Shown: in pieces, positions 8,890-17,127 of the stretch
Layout of the letters: each line of letters begins with the position of its first letter
How positions within the stretch are numbered: position 1 is the first letter of the stretch
Origin: Georgenia daeguensis
GTDB taxonomy: Bacteria > Actinomycetota > Actinomycetes > Actinomycetales > Actinomycetaceae
Length of the DNA stretch: 64,000 nt
Assembly (NCBI RefSeq): GCF_039537705.1
Contig: NZ_BAABBA010000002.1
Span: forward strand, 248,001-312,000
Reading direction: 5' to 3'
The notes under the pieces: generated by a model
Databases searched by the model: none
Told to the model about the DNA's origin: nothing
The model's input: the letters and a program-made list of their open reading frames with translations, nothing else
Made by a program: the position numbers and the translations under genes

Positions 8890-10687
8890 GCAGCCGCCCG
8901 AACCGGTCGACGGCGTGCCGCCACAGCGCCAGGTCGCGGTCCGCCTCGAACGCCGCCGCCAGCCCGCCGTCCGAGACCGGCGTCGACGCCTCCGGCGACC
9001 GCGGTCCTCCCGGCCCGAGCCTGCGCAGCAGTCCGGCCGAGGAGCGTGCCCAGGTCGCCAGGATCAGCGCCGGCCACCACGAGTCGTCCAGCCCGCGCTC
9101 ACGGGCGTAGCGCTGCAGCCACGGACGGGCCCACGCCCGGGGGCCGGTGAACGCGTCGTCGAACGCGCGTAGCTGGCCTGGCCGTTCGAACGTGCCGTGC
9201 AGCGACTCCGCCGCGTACTGGAGGAAGAAGCACAGGTCGTGGCCCGGGAGCCCGTACGGCTCCGCGCGCTCCCAGTCGACGGCACCGAGGCCGTGCGCGC
9301 CGAGCACGAGGTTGGGGTGGCCGAGGTCGCCGTGCTCGAAGACCAGGGGCAGGTCGGCTCCACGCAGCGCCTCGAGGTGCGCGAGAGTCTCGTCCACCAG
9401 GCGCGGGACGCCCGCGAGCGCGACGTTGGCGGCGACGTCGGTCAGCGGCTGCTCGACGAGGCGGGCGAACCACGTGGGGTCCTGGCCGGTCGTGCCGGTG
9501 GTCGGCATGGCGGCGAGCAGCCCGAGCGCCTGCTCGATCGTCTCGCGGGGTGTCGAGCGGACCGCCTCGGGCCCGACGGCCGCACCCACCACGGCCGACT
9601 CCAGCAGGTACGGGCGCCCCTCGAGCACGAGGTCCCGCACCGCCGGGGCGCGTCCGGCCAGGGCGTCGGTCCGCCGTGCGAGGTCGCGCAGCACGCCTGC
9701 CTCGTGGCGGATCCCGCCCACGTCCCACGGTCGCCGCGGGAGCTTCGCCACGGCGACCGGGACGGCGGTGGCGGGGTCGAGGTAGAGGCACACGACGTGG
9801 CGCGAGGCCTCGAACCACGGTGTGACGAGGAACCTCGCGGCGCCGCCGAGGCGCGCCTCGACGGCTTCGGGCAGGACGGAGGGCCCGCTGCGCACCCCGT
9901 CCGGTGGGGGGCGCCGTCGCGCGGGAGTCCCGTCACCGGCCCGGGTGACGATGGTGACGTGCCGGGCGAGGAGGTGCGCGAGCCCCGTCCGGTTCAGCGC
10001 CCGTGCCACCAGCGACTTCGCGGCCCCGAACCGGACACCCTGGTGACGGCGCAGCACGGCGTCGACGGCGGTGCGCCCGTCCAGCGCCACGACGTAGGAG
10101 CACCGGCGCGCGTCGGGCGCGTGCCAGTAGCAGGCTGCCACCTCCAGCCCCGCGGCCCGTGCCCGCCGCGTCCAGGTGCCGGCCGCGCCGCGCGTGACGG
10201 CGAGCAGACCGGCGAGCGGACGCGCAACGGGTCCGGCGAGCGTACCGGCGCCGGCCCGCGCCCGCAGCGATGGCCAGGCCGGGTCGTGGGCGCCCCGCCC
10301 CACACGCAGGAGGATCCAGCCGTCGGGCCGCAGGGCAGCCGCCGCGAGGTCCAGGGCGTCGGCCCGGTCCTCGGACACCACCACCACGTCCAGGTCGGAC
10401 GACGCGGCCGCCGCCTGCCCGCAGGAGCCGGGCACCGCCGGCCCGGACGACCCGGCCGCGTCACCCGCCGCACCCGGACCGTCGGACGGCCCGCGCCCGG
10501 GGCCGAGCGCGGCGCCCGTCAGACTCACGACCCGGACGCCGGCCTCGAGCAGCACCTCGATCTCCCCGGGAGCGGGCGGCCCGACGAACCCGACACGGTC
10601 GACCGGCTCGGGCAGGAGGAACCGCCAGTCCGCCGTCGGCCAGAGCATGAGCGGCGCCAGGCCGGTCATCGGGGCGTCGCCGCTCAT
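8882..10687 (-). CDS. APH-fold phosphotransferase-like protein with N-terminal extension
   Basis: A 601-residue protein. The C-terminal third has an aminoglycoside-phosphotransferase/choline-kinase fold: VAVAKLPRRPWD (ATP-binding Lys), then the catalytic loop VFEHGDLGHPNLVL and the metal site GAVDWERAEPYGLPGHDLCFF. These motifs appear intact, so kinase activity is plausible. The first ~270 residues include an apparent Rossmann-like stretch (DRVGFVGPPAPGEIEVLLEAG ... DLDVVVVSEDRADALDLA) with no firm family match. It could be a degenerate methyltransferase-like domain. ATG 10687 overlaps the flippase stop (ATGA). In an exopolysaccharide operon a sugar, lipid or amino-alcohol phosphorylation role is more likely than antibiotic resistance (inference). 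Confidence 0.7.
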   Translation of the reverse strand: MSGDAPMTGLAPLMLWPTADWRFLLPEPVDRVGFVGPPAPGEIEVLLEAGVRVVSLTGAALGPGRGPSDGPGAAGDAAGSSGPAVPGSCGQAAAASSDLDVVVVSEDRADALDLAAAALRPDGWILLRVGRGAHDPAWPSLRARAGAGTLAGPVARPLAGLLAVTRGAAGTWTRRARAAGLEVAACYWHAPDARRCSYVVALDGRTAVDAVLRRHQGVRFGAAKSLVARALNRTGLAHLLARHVTIVTRAGDGTPARRRPPPDGVRSGPSVLPEAVEARLGGAARFLVTPWFEASRHVVCLYLDPATAVPVAVAKLPRRPWDVGGIRHEAGVLRDLARRTDALAGRAPAVRDLVLEGRPYLLESAVVGAAVGPEAVRSTPRETIEQALGLLAAMPTTGTTGQDPTWFARLVEQPLTDVAANVALAGVPRLVDETLAHLEALRGADLPLVFEHGDLGHPNLVLGAHGLGAVDWERAEPYGLPGHDLCFFLQYAAESLHGTFERPGQLRAFDDAFTGPRAWARPWLQRYARERGLDDSWWPALILATWARSSAGLLRRLGPGGPRSPEASTPVSDGGLAAAFEADRDLALWRHAVDRFGRLLT

Positions 10688-12201
10688 CCGAGCAGCCTGC
10701 GCAGGACGGGCACCTTGCGGACCTCCGGGAACGCGTCGGCGAGGCGGAGGACGCCACGGGTCTGCCGGAGCACCACCAGCCAGACGAGAGCCACCAGCGG
10801 CAGCGCCACCCACAGGCTGAGGTCGAGCAGCGCGCCCAGCGCGGCCAGCGCGAGCACGACCGCGAACAGGGAGGCGAGCACCGTGGCGTGCTGCCGGTTC
10901 CACACGCCGATACCCAGTCCCGCGAGGCCCGCCTGCTTGAGCACGTTGTGCACCACGAGGGTCAGGAGCACCGCCACCGCCGCGCCGACCGCCTCGTACC
11001 GCGGGGCGAGGACGGCTACCGCGATCCCGGCGCACACCAGGGTGACCACGCTCGTGAGCAGGACCCACCGGCTCCTGCCGAGGATCTGCACGGTGAGGCC
11101 GTTGAAGCCGAGGGCGGCGTTGAGGTAGTAGCCGGCCGAGAGGATGACGAGCACGCTCGCCGAGGTGGCGTACCGCTCCCCGAGGACGAAGGCGATGAAC
11201 GGGCCGGCGAACGCCGTCGTCACCGCCACGACCGGGAACGTCAGCACGGCGACCCAGAGCGCGGACTGCCAGTACAGGCCCGCCATCTCCTCCCCCGCCC
11301 GCCGGGCCGCGAGCCGGGACAGCGCCGGCGTGAACAGGGTGGTGAACGCGTAGAGGGCCACCAGGTTCAGCGCCGCGAAGGGCTGGACGGCGCGGAAGGT
11401 CGCGACCTCTTCGGGGCCGGCGCTCTGCCCGAGCACCACGGCGGCGAGCTCGGTGGTGGCCACGGCGACCAGCGTCGTGAGCAGCATCGGGCCGCAGAAG
11501 CCGGCGACCTCGCGCCACGGCAGGACCAGCTCGCGGGGTCGGAAGTGAGAGGCCAGGCCGATGCGGCGGAACATCCGGCGCAGCAGGACGAGGTAGAGCG
11601 CGAGCCCGACGGCGGCCGCCGCGACGTAGCCTGCGGCGAGGAAGGTGGGGCCGCGGTCGCCCGTCACCAGGAGCACCACCACGGCCAGCCGCAGCAGCGG
11701 CTCGAGAACGTAGCGCCGCAGGAAGACGGACCAGGGCGAGGCGAAGACGGCGAACATCTCGACGACGACGATGTCGACCGCCTGCACCGGCGCCAGGACG
11801 ATGAGCACGGCGAGCAGCGCCACCGCCTGCTGCGACGGGGCGACGGCGCCGATCGGTCCCGTCAGCGCCCACGTCGCAGCCACCGCGGCGGTCCCGAGGC
11901 CGAGGATGACGACCGCCTCCACCGCCATGAACCCGAAGAGCCGCGGGTAGTCGCGGCGCTCGTCGTAGAGCGCCAGGAAGCGGGCGTTGGCGCGGTCGAG
12001 CCCCAGGGGCAGGAGCGACTGCGCCAGCAGCACCACGGACAGCGCCCACGCGAACGCGCCGTAGTCCTCCTTCGTCAGGTTCCTGACGGTGAGCACCTGC
12101 ACGAGGAAGCCGACCGCGAGGGCGAGCACCTGGCCGACGAGGAGGACGCTCGACCCGCGGACCTGCCCGCCGGTCCCGGCGGCCGTCACCACCCGGGGCA
12201 C
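10684..12201 (-). CDS. Wzx-like polysaccharide flippase (MATE/MVF superfamily)
   Basis: A roughly 505-residue membrane protein with 12-14 predicted helices, matching lipid-linked oligosaccharide flippases that move undecaprenyl-linked repeat units across the cytoplasmic membrane. Typical traits are the N-terminal GSSVLLVGQVLALAVGFLVQVLTVRNLTKEDYGAFAWA, where the TxxxYGxFA segment is characteristic, and mid-protein LVALYAFTTLFTPALSRLAA. Translation probably starts at GTG 12201, one base after the upstream stop. The upstream part of the frame is Ser/Arg-rich shadow sequence. No good ribosome site is visible, which fits coupling to the upstream gene. It sits between the two kinase-like genes, making a Wzx/Wzy-dependent pathway likely. 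Confidence 0.85.
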   Translation of the reverse strand: MPRVVTAAGTGGQVRGSSVLLVGQVLALAVGFLVQVLTVRNLTKEDYGAFAWALSVVLLAQSLLPLGLDRANARFLALYDERRDYPRLFGFMAVEAVVILGLGTAAVAATWALTGPIGAVAPSQQAVALLAVLIVLAPVQAVDIVVVEMFAVFASPWSVFLRRYVLEPLLRLAVVVLLVTGDRGPTFLAAGYVAAAAVGLALYLVLLRRMFRRIGLASHFRPRELVLPWREVAGFCGPMLLTTLVAVATTELAAVVLGQSAGPEEVATFRAVQPFAALNLVALYAFTTLFTPALSRLAARRAGEEMAGLYWQSALWVAVLTFPVVAVTTAFAGPFIAFVLGERYATSASVLVILSAGYYLNAALGFNGLTVQILGRSRWVLLTSVVTLVCAGIAVAVLAPRYEAVGAAVAVLLTLVVHNVLKQAGLAGLGIGVWNRQHATVLASLFAVVLALAALGALLDLSLWVALPLVALVWLVVLRQTRGVLRLADAFPEVRKVPVLRRLLG

Positions 12202-12202
12202 C

Positions 12203-13465
12203 TCATCGCCGCTCGTGGCCGACCAGCCGCTGCAGGTCCGACCAGAGCAGGGCGTTGACCTCCCGGACCACCTGCTCGAGAGGCTGGGTGGCGTCGACCG
12301 TGACGAGCTGGGGGAACCGCCCGTCGAGCGAGCGGTAGTACGCCCGGCGACGCTCGAGCTCGTCCGGCGTGAGCTCACCCTTTCTCGCGAACACCACCTC
12401 GGCGGGCGCGTCGAGGAAGACGAGCCGGTCGGGGTCGGGCGCGGTGCGCAGGACCAGGGCGGCCGTCACCCGGCCCTTCCAGTCCAGATCGGGCGACGGG
12501 AGCACGGCGTCGATCACGTGCCGGTCCAGGAGCACGACGCGTCCCAGGGCACGGTGGTAGCGCGCGCGCAGCGCGGTCGTGGTCAGCCGGCCCAGGCGCA
12601 GGAGGAGCCGGGCGCCGAGGACGTGGCGCAGCGCGTGGTCGGCGGCGGACTCGCGCCAGACCCCCAGGTACAGCGACACGGTGGGCCACGGAACGTCCGC
12701 GAGCAGGCGCGCGGCCACGGTGGACTTGCCGGCGCCGTCCAGCCCGAGCAGCGCGAGCGACACCCCGGGCGCGGGGGCGGTGCGTCGCCTCACCCAGCTC
12801 ACCGCGTGCCGCGCGGCCACCGCCGGTCCCTCCGCCCGACGCCACGCCGAGCGCAGCTCGCGCTGCGCCGTGCGCACCCGTTCCCAGTCCACCTGCCGGC
12901 TGGCCTCCAGGACGGTCTCGAGCCCGTCCTCGCCGCCGGGCAGCAGCCGGGCGACGTGCCGCGCCGCCGGCCCCTCCGGAGGACCGGGCGGCGGGGCCCC
13001 GAGCCGCGGCGCCGCCTCTGGACCCTTGAGGGCCAGGTGGAGGAACCGCAGCCAGAAGTCGTCCTGGGGGTGCAGGCGGGCCGGACCGTCCCCGGTGCGC
13101 TCACGCCGTGCGAGGCACGGCCCGGCGAGCTCGGTGCGGTAGGCCTGGGAGGGGCCGAGATCGAGGCGGGTGACGACGTCCAGCTCGTGCCAGGTTCCTG
13201 ACGCCTCGTCGTAGCGGACGTAGAACCGGTGCGTGCCGTGCCCCGCCGCCGGGGCGGCCAGCCACCCGTGCCGGGCCAGGAGCCGCCGGGCCCGCTGTTC
13301 GTCGGCCGGCGCGACCAGCACGTCGACGTCGCCGCCGGGCCGTCCGGGCGCTCCGCGCAGCACCGCGAGGGCGACGCCGGCCGCCTCCAGCGCGTCGAGC
13401 GCCTCGACCGCGGCGCCGCCGGCCGCGGGCGGGCGCCGTGCGGGTTCCTCGAGTGCCGTGGCCAT
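12203..13465 (-). CDS. Nucleotidyltransferase-like / thymidylate-kinase-like fusion protein
   Basis: A 420-residue two-domain protein. The first ~110 residues look like a nucleotidyltransferase-fold domain: VALAVLRGAPGRPGGDVDVLVAPAD (GGDVDVLV is the GSxxxDxD-like motif), followed by THRFYVRYDEASGTWHELDVV. From about residue 235 there is a P-loop kinase domain, LALLGLDGAGKSTVAARLL (Walker A), with VVLLDRHVIDAVLPSPDLDW as the DR(Y/H)-like motif of thymidylate kinases and VFLDAPAEVVFARKGE as the lid region. Similar fusions occur in actinobacterial and myxobacterial polysaccharide clusters. The substrate is unknown, and both active sites look usable. ATG 13465 is the natural start. It is the first gene of the three-gene minus-strand operon ending at 8882. 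Confidence 0.75.
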   Translation of the reverse strand: MATALEEPARRPPAAGGAAVEALDALEAAGVALAVLRGAPGRPGGDVDVLVAPADEQRARRLLARHGWLAAPAAGHGTHRFYVRYDEASGTWHELDVVTRLDLGPSQAYRTELAGPCLARRERTGDGPARLHPQDDFWLRFLHLALKGPEAAPRLGAPPPGPPEGPAARHVARLLPGGEDGLETVLEASRQVDWERVRTAQRELRSAWRRAEGPAVAARHAVSWVRRRTAPAPGVSLALLGLDGAGKSTVAARLLADVPWPTVSLYLGVWRESAADHALRHVLGARLLLRLGRLTTTALRARYHRALGRVVLLDRHVIDAVLPSPDLDWKGRVTAALVLRTAPDPDRLVFLDAPAEVVFARKGELTPDELERRRAYYRSLDGRFPQLVTVDATQPLEQVVREVNALLWSDLQRLVGHERR

Positions 13466-13573
13466 GCGGTGTCTCCTCGCTGAGGGCGCGACTGAGCGTG
13501 CCGATCACGGTAGCGCGGCGCTCGCGCCTCCCAGGGGCGATCGGCCCCCCGTCTCACCGGTGCCGCGCGGCCC

Positions 13574-15655
13574 TCACTCGCGGCTGAGCGAGCGGCGCCG
13601 GTTCTCCAGCTCCATGAGGTCGGCGAAGATCTGCCCGTAGCCCGGGTCCGCGGGGTCGGTGCGCTGCAGCCTGCCCTTGACGTCGGCGATCTCCCGGGTC
13701 AGGCCCATGCGGATGAGGGCGACGAGCACCCCCTGGGCGTACCCGGCCAGCGACTCCGGCCGGTCCTCCGGCAGCGGCGCGACGGCGAGCTCGGTGATGA
13801 CGCCCGCCACCGGCCCGACCGCGTTCTCGCGGACCTGCTCGGCCCACCGGGCCGCGGCGTGCCCGGCCACGTCCCCGCCCGCGCCCTGGGCGGTGAGCCG
13901 TTCGACCTCCTGGCCGTAGGCCGTCGTCCCGCCCGCGGCGCGGATCGCGTCGTGGACGCCGCGGTAGGCGGGCACGGTGAAGGTGTCCGGCGCCAGCGCG
14001 TCGAAGCCGGCACCCAGGGCGTGCTGCGGGAGCTGCAGGACCACCTCGAGGACCTGACGCTCGAGCTGGGCCACCGGATCCTCACGGAAGGCCCGCGGGC
14101 CGCCGCCGTCGGGACGGCCGCCTGCCTGCGCGGCAGGGCCGCCGTCGAACCTGCCGCCGCCGTACCGGCCACCGCCCTCGAACCGGCTCCCGCCGTCGGG
14201 CCTGCCGCCGCCCTCGGGTCTGGTCCATCCGGACCGGCCGTCGCCCGCACGCCCGGACGGCTCGTCCCCGCCCGGCCCGCCCCGGCCCGAGCGTTCCGCC
14301 GCCTGCACCGCCCGGCGCACCGCCACCTCGTCCATGCCCAGCCAGCCGGCCAGCGAGCGGGCGTACTCCGAGCGCAGCGCCCGGTCCCGGATCCCGGCGA
14401 CCACCGGGGCCGCGGCGCGCAGGGCGGCGACCCGGCCCTCCGCCGTGGCCAGGTCCAGCTGGGCGAGCACGGAGCGGATGGCGAACGCGAACAGCGGCTG
14501 ACGGGCCGCGACGAGGTCGCGCACCGCGGCGTCGCCGCGCTGGAGCCGCAGGTCGCACGGGTCCAGCCCGTCGGGCCCGACGGCCACGAAGGTCTGGGAC
14601 GCGAAGCGCTGGTCCTCCTCGAAGGCGCGCAGGGCGGCCTTCTGCCCGGCGGAGTCGCCGTCGAAGGTGAAGATGACCTCGCCGCCGTAGGTGGCGCCGG
14701 AGGAGAAGATGACCCCTGTGGCGGAGTCGACGGAGTCGCCGAGCAGCCGGCGCACGATGCGGATGTGGTCAGTCCCGAACGCGGTCCCGCACGTGGCGAC
14801 GGCGGTGCCCACCCCCGCCAGGTGGGCGGCCATGACGTCGGTGTACCCCTCGACGACGACGACCTTGCGCTCCTTGGCGATGGCCCGCTTGGCGAGGTCG
14901 AGGCCGTAGAGGACGTGGGACTTCTTGTAGATGGCGGTCTCGGGGGTGTTGAGGTACTTCGGGCCCTGGTCCTCCTCGAGCAGCCGGCGGGCGCCGAAGC
15001 CGACCGTCTCGCCGGTGATGTCCCGGATGGGCCAGACGAGGCGGCCGCGGAAGCGGTCGTAGACCCCCCGGTTGCCCTGGGAGACGAGGCCGGAGGCGGT
15101 GAGCTCGGCCTCGGTGAACCCGCGGCCGCGCAGGTGCCGGAGCATGTTGTCCCACCCCTGCGGGGCGTACCCGACGCCGAACGTCGCGGCGGCCTGCCGG
15201 TCGAAGCCGCGCTCGGCGAGGAACTGCCGCGCGGGGGCGGCGCCGGGCGAGTCGAGCTGCCCGGCGAAGTACTCCTCGGCCACGCGGTGCGCCTCGATGA
15301 GTCGCTGCCGGCGCCCGGGCTCCTCGCGAGGGCGGGCGTGGCCGTCCCCGTCCTCGTAGCGCAGCTGGACGCCCACCTTGGCGGCGAGGTGCTCCACGGC
15401 CTCCGCGAACGGCAGGTGGTCGATCTTCTGGACGAAGGAGATGACGTCGCCGCCCTCGTCGCAGCCGAAGCAGTGCCACAGCCCCAGCTGGGGCCGCACG
15501 TGGAAGGAGGGTGTGCGCTCGTCGTGTAACGGGCACAGGCCCTTCATCGAGCCGACACCGGCGGGCTTGAGGGTCACGTAGGTGCCGACGACCTCGTCGA
15601 TCCGAGCACGTTCGCGAACTGCCGCGATGTCCTCGCGCCGGATCAGGCCTGCCAT
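13574..15655 (-). CDS. dnaG: DNA primase DnaG
   Basis: A 693-residue replicative primase that makes RNA primers with the DnaB helicase. Domains in order: CHC2 zinc finger at about residues 38-65 (CPLHDERTPSFHV ... LWHCFGC), catalytic core, Toprim near residues 262-340 (VVVVEGYTDVMAAH, then FTFDGDSAGQKAA with metal-binding DxD), a Gly/Arg-rich linker at about 455-525, and a C-terminal helicase-interaction region. The linker is long and repetitive (GGGR/PDGG units) and probably disordered. A start at 15655 (MAGLIRREDI) gives the standard N-terminus. Just downstream of dgt, it keeps the usual actinobacterial dgt-dnaG order. Confidence 0.97.
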   Translation of the reverse strand: MAGLIRREDIAAVRERARIDEVVGTYVTLKPAGVGSMKGLCPLHDERTPSFHVRPQLGLWHCFGCDEGGDVISFVQKIDHLPFAEAVEHLAAKVGVQLRYEDGDGHARPREEPGRRQRLIEAHRVAEEYFAGQLDSPGAAPARQFLAERGFDRQAAATFGVGYAPQGWDNMLRHLRGRGFTEAELTASGLVSQGNRGVYDRFRGRLVWPIRDITGETVGFGARRLLEEDQGPKYLNTPETAIYKKSHVLYGLDLAKRAIAKERKVVVVEGYTDVMAAHLAGVGTAVATCGTAFGTDHIRIVRRLLGDSVDSATGVIFSSGATYGGEVIFTFDGDSAGQKAALRAFEEDQRFASQTFVAVGPDGLDPCDLRLQRGDAAVRDLVAARQPLFAFAIRSVLAQLDLATAEGRVAALRAAAPVVAGIRDRALRSEYARSLAGWLGMDEVAVRRAVQAAERSGRGGPGGDEPSGRAGDGRSGWTRPEGGGRPDGGSRFEGGGRYGGGRFDGGPAAQAGGRPDGGGPRAFREDPVAQLERQVLEVVLQLPQHALGAGFDALAPDTFTVPAYRGVHDAIRAAGGTTAYGQEVERLTAQGAGGDVAGHAAARWAEQVRENAVGPVAGVITELAVAPLPEDRPESLAGYAQGVLVALIRMGLTREIADVKGRLQRTDPADPGYGQIFADLMELENRRRSLSRE

Positions 15656-15742
15656 GACGCCAGTGTAGGCACCCGGCGTCCGGTTCCCGGTCCGCGCCCC
15701 GGGGAGGTCCGCGCACGGCCCGGTGCCTGTGGACGGCCGGCT

Positions 15743-17071
15743 CTAGTACACCGAGGAGAGCATGCCGCAGAGCCGGGCGTGCCACTGCTGCGCGGAGGTG
15801 TCCGTGAGCGAGGCGACCTGGTCGATGACCACGCGAAGCCGGGCGGCGTCGTCGCCCGCCTCGCGCCAGTCGGCCGCGAACGGGGACTCGAGGTGCTGCG
15901 GGCCGCTCTCGGCGAGCACGTCGACGAGGTCGAACAGCACCGTGCGCTGCGCCAGGTACAGCGGCTCGTGCTCGCGCGGCGCCATCACGTACAGCGCCGC
16001 GACGCCCTTGAGGACGACGATCTCGGCGAGCGTCTCGTCCGGCACGATCAGGTCGGCGTCGTACCGGGTGAGCGGGCCGGGGCCGTACCGCTCGCGGGTG
16101 GCGTCCTCGGCGGCGGCGCAGAACCGCCCGATGAGCTGGCTGGTCAGGTCCTTGAGCCGGGCCAGGTCGCGCCGGGAGCCGTCGTAGGACTGCACCCAGA
16201 TGGGGTGGCTGATCAGCCGCTCGAGGGCGGCGCCCAGCATGTCGTCGCCCACCGGCGGGTCGTACCAGTCCCGCACCTGGGCCACCACCCGGTCCTGCTC
16301 CCCCGCGGTGCGCAGGCCGGCCAGGTCGACCCGGCCCCCCACGATGGCGTCCTCGACGTCGTGCACCGAGTAGGAGATGTCGTCGGCGAGGTCCATCACC
16401 TGCGCCTCGAGGCACCGGTGCCGCTCGGGCGCCCCCTGCCGCAGCCACGTGAAGACCGGCTCGTCGTCGGGGTAGACGCCGAACTTTCGGGTGGTGGAGC
16501 CGTCGGGCCGTCGTGGCCCGTCCCCGGCCTGCCAGGGGTACTTGGTGGCGGCGTCCAGGCTGGCTCGCGTGAGGTTGAGGCCCACGCCGGTTCCGTCGTC
16601 GGCGAAGACCTTCGGCTCGAGGCGGGAGAGCAGCCGGAGGGTCTGGGCGTTGCCCTCGAAGCCGCCGATGCCGGCGGCCACCTCGTGCAGGGCGCGCTCG
16701 CCGTTGTGGCCGAACGGCGGGTGCCCGAGGTCGTGGGAGAGGCAGGCGGTGTCGACGACGTCCGGGTCGCAGCCGAGCACCTTGCCGAGCTCGCGACCCA
16801 CCTGCGCCACCTCGAGCGAGTGGGTCAGGCGGGTGCGGACGAAGTCGTCGCTCGAGGGGCCGAGCACCTGCGTCTTGGCGCCGAGACGACGCAGCGCCGA
16901 GGAGTGGAGCACGCGGGCGCGGTCGCGCTCGAACGCCGTCCTGCGGGGGTTCTTGGGGGCCTCGCTCCACCACCGCTCGCGGTCGTGCCCCGTGTACGCC
17001 TCGGGCTCACCCGCGCGGCGCGTGGCCTCGCGGGCCCCCGGGGAGCGGTCGGGGACGAAGGGATCGGGCAC
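15743..17071 (-). CDS. dgt: Deoxyguanosinetriphosphate triphosphohydrolase (HD domain)
   Basis: A 442-residue HD-domain dNTP triphosphohydrolase that hydrolyses dGTP (and perhaps other dNTPs) to the nucleoside and triphosphate, controlling dNTP pools. Family signatures are present: FERDRARVLHSSALRRLGAKTQV, FVRTRLTHSLEVAQVGRELG (first metal His), and ACLSHDLGHPPFGHNGERAL, which contains the HD metal pair. LADDISYSVHDVEDAIVGGRV is the downstream helix with the last Asp ligand. The length is normal. It lies 87 bases upstream of dnaG on the same strand, and its start is 56 bases from the divergent GH13-like gene at 17128. Confidence 0.95.
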   Translation of the reverse strand: MPDPFVPDRSPGAREATRRAGEPEAYTGHDRERWWSEAPKNPRRTAFERDRARVLHSSALRRLGAKTQVLGPSSDDFVRTRLTHSLEVAQVGRELGKVLGCDPDVVDTACLSHDLGHPPFGHNGERALHEVAAGIGGFEGNAQTLRLLSRLEPKVFADDGTGVGLNLTRASLDAATKYPWQAGDGPRRPDGSTTRKFGVYPDDEPVFTWLRQGAPERHRCLEAQVMDLADDISYSVHDVEDAIVGGRVDLAGLRTAGEQDRVVAQVRDWYDPPVGDDMLGAALERLISHPIWVQSYDGSRRDLARLKDLTSQLIGRFCAAAEDATRERYGPGPLTRYDADLIVPDETLAEIVVLKGVAALYVMAPREHEPLYLAQRTVLFDLVDVLAESGPQHLESPFAADWREAGDDAARLRVVIDQVASLTDTSAQQWHARLCGMLSSVY

Positions 17072-17127
17072 GCGGCGAGCCTACGGGACGAACGGTGCCG
17101 TCGGCGCTCGTGAGCCACAATGGGCGG

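Noticed and set aside
8882..10687. Aminoglycoside resistance gene
   Set aside because: The kinase motifs are family-wide. The long N-terminal region and operon with a flippase favour a biosynthetic role.
13500..13573. Terminator after dnaG
   Set aside because: Only a short GGGGC/GCCCC pairing is visible, and it is too weak to claim in sequence this GC-rich.
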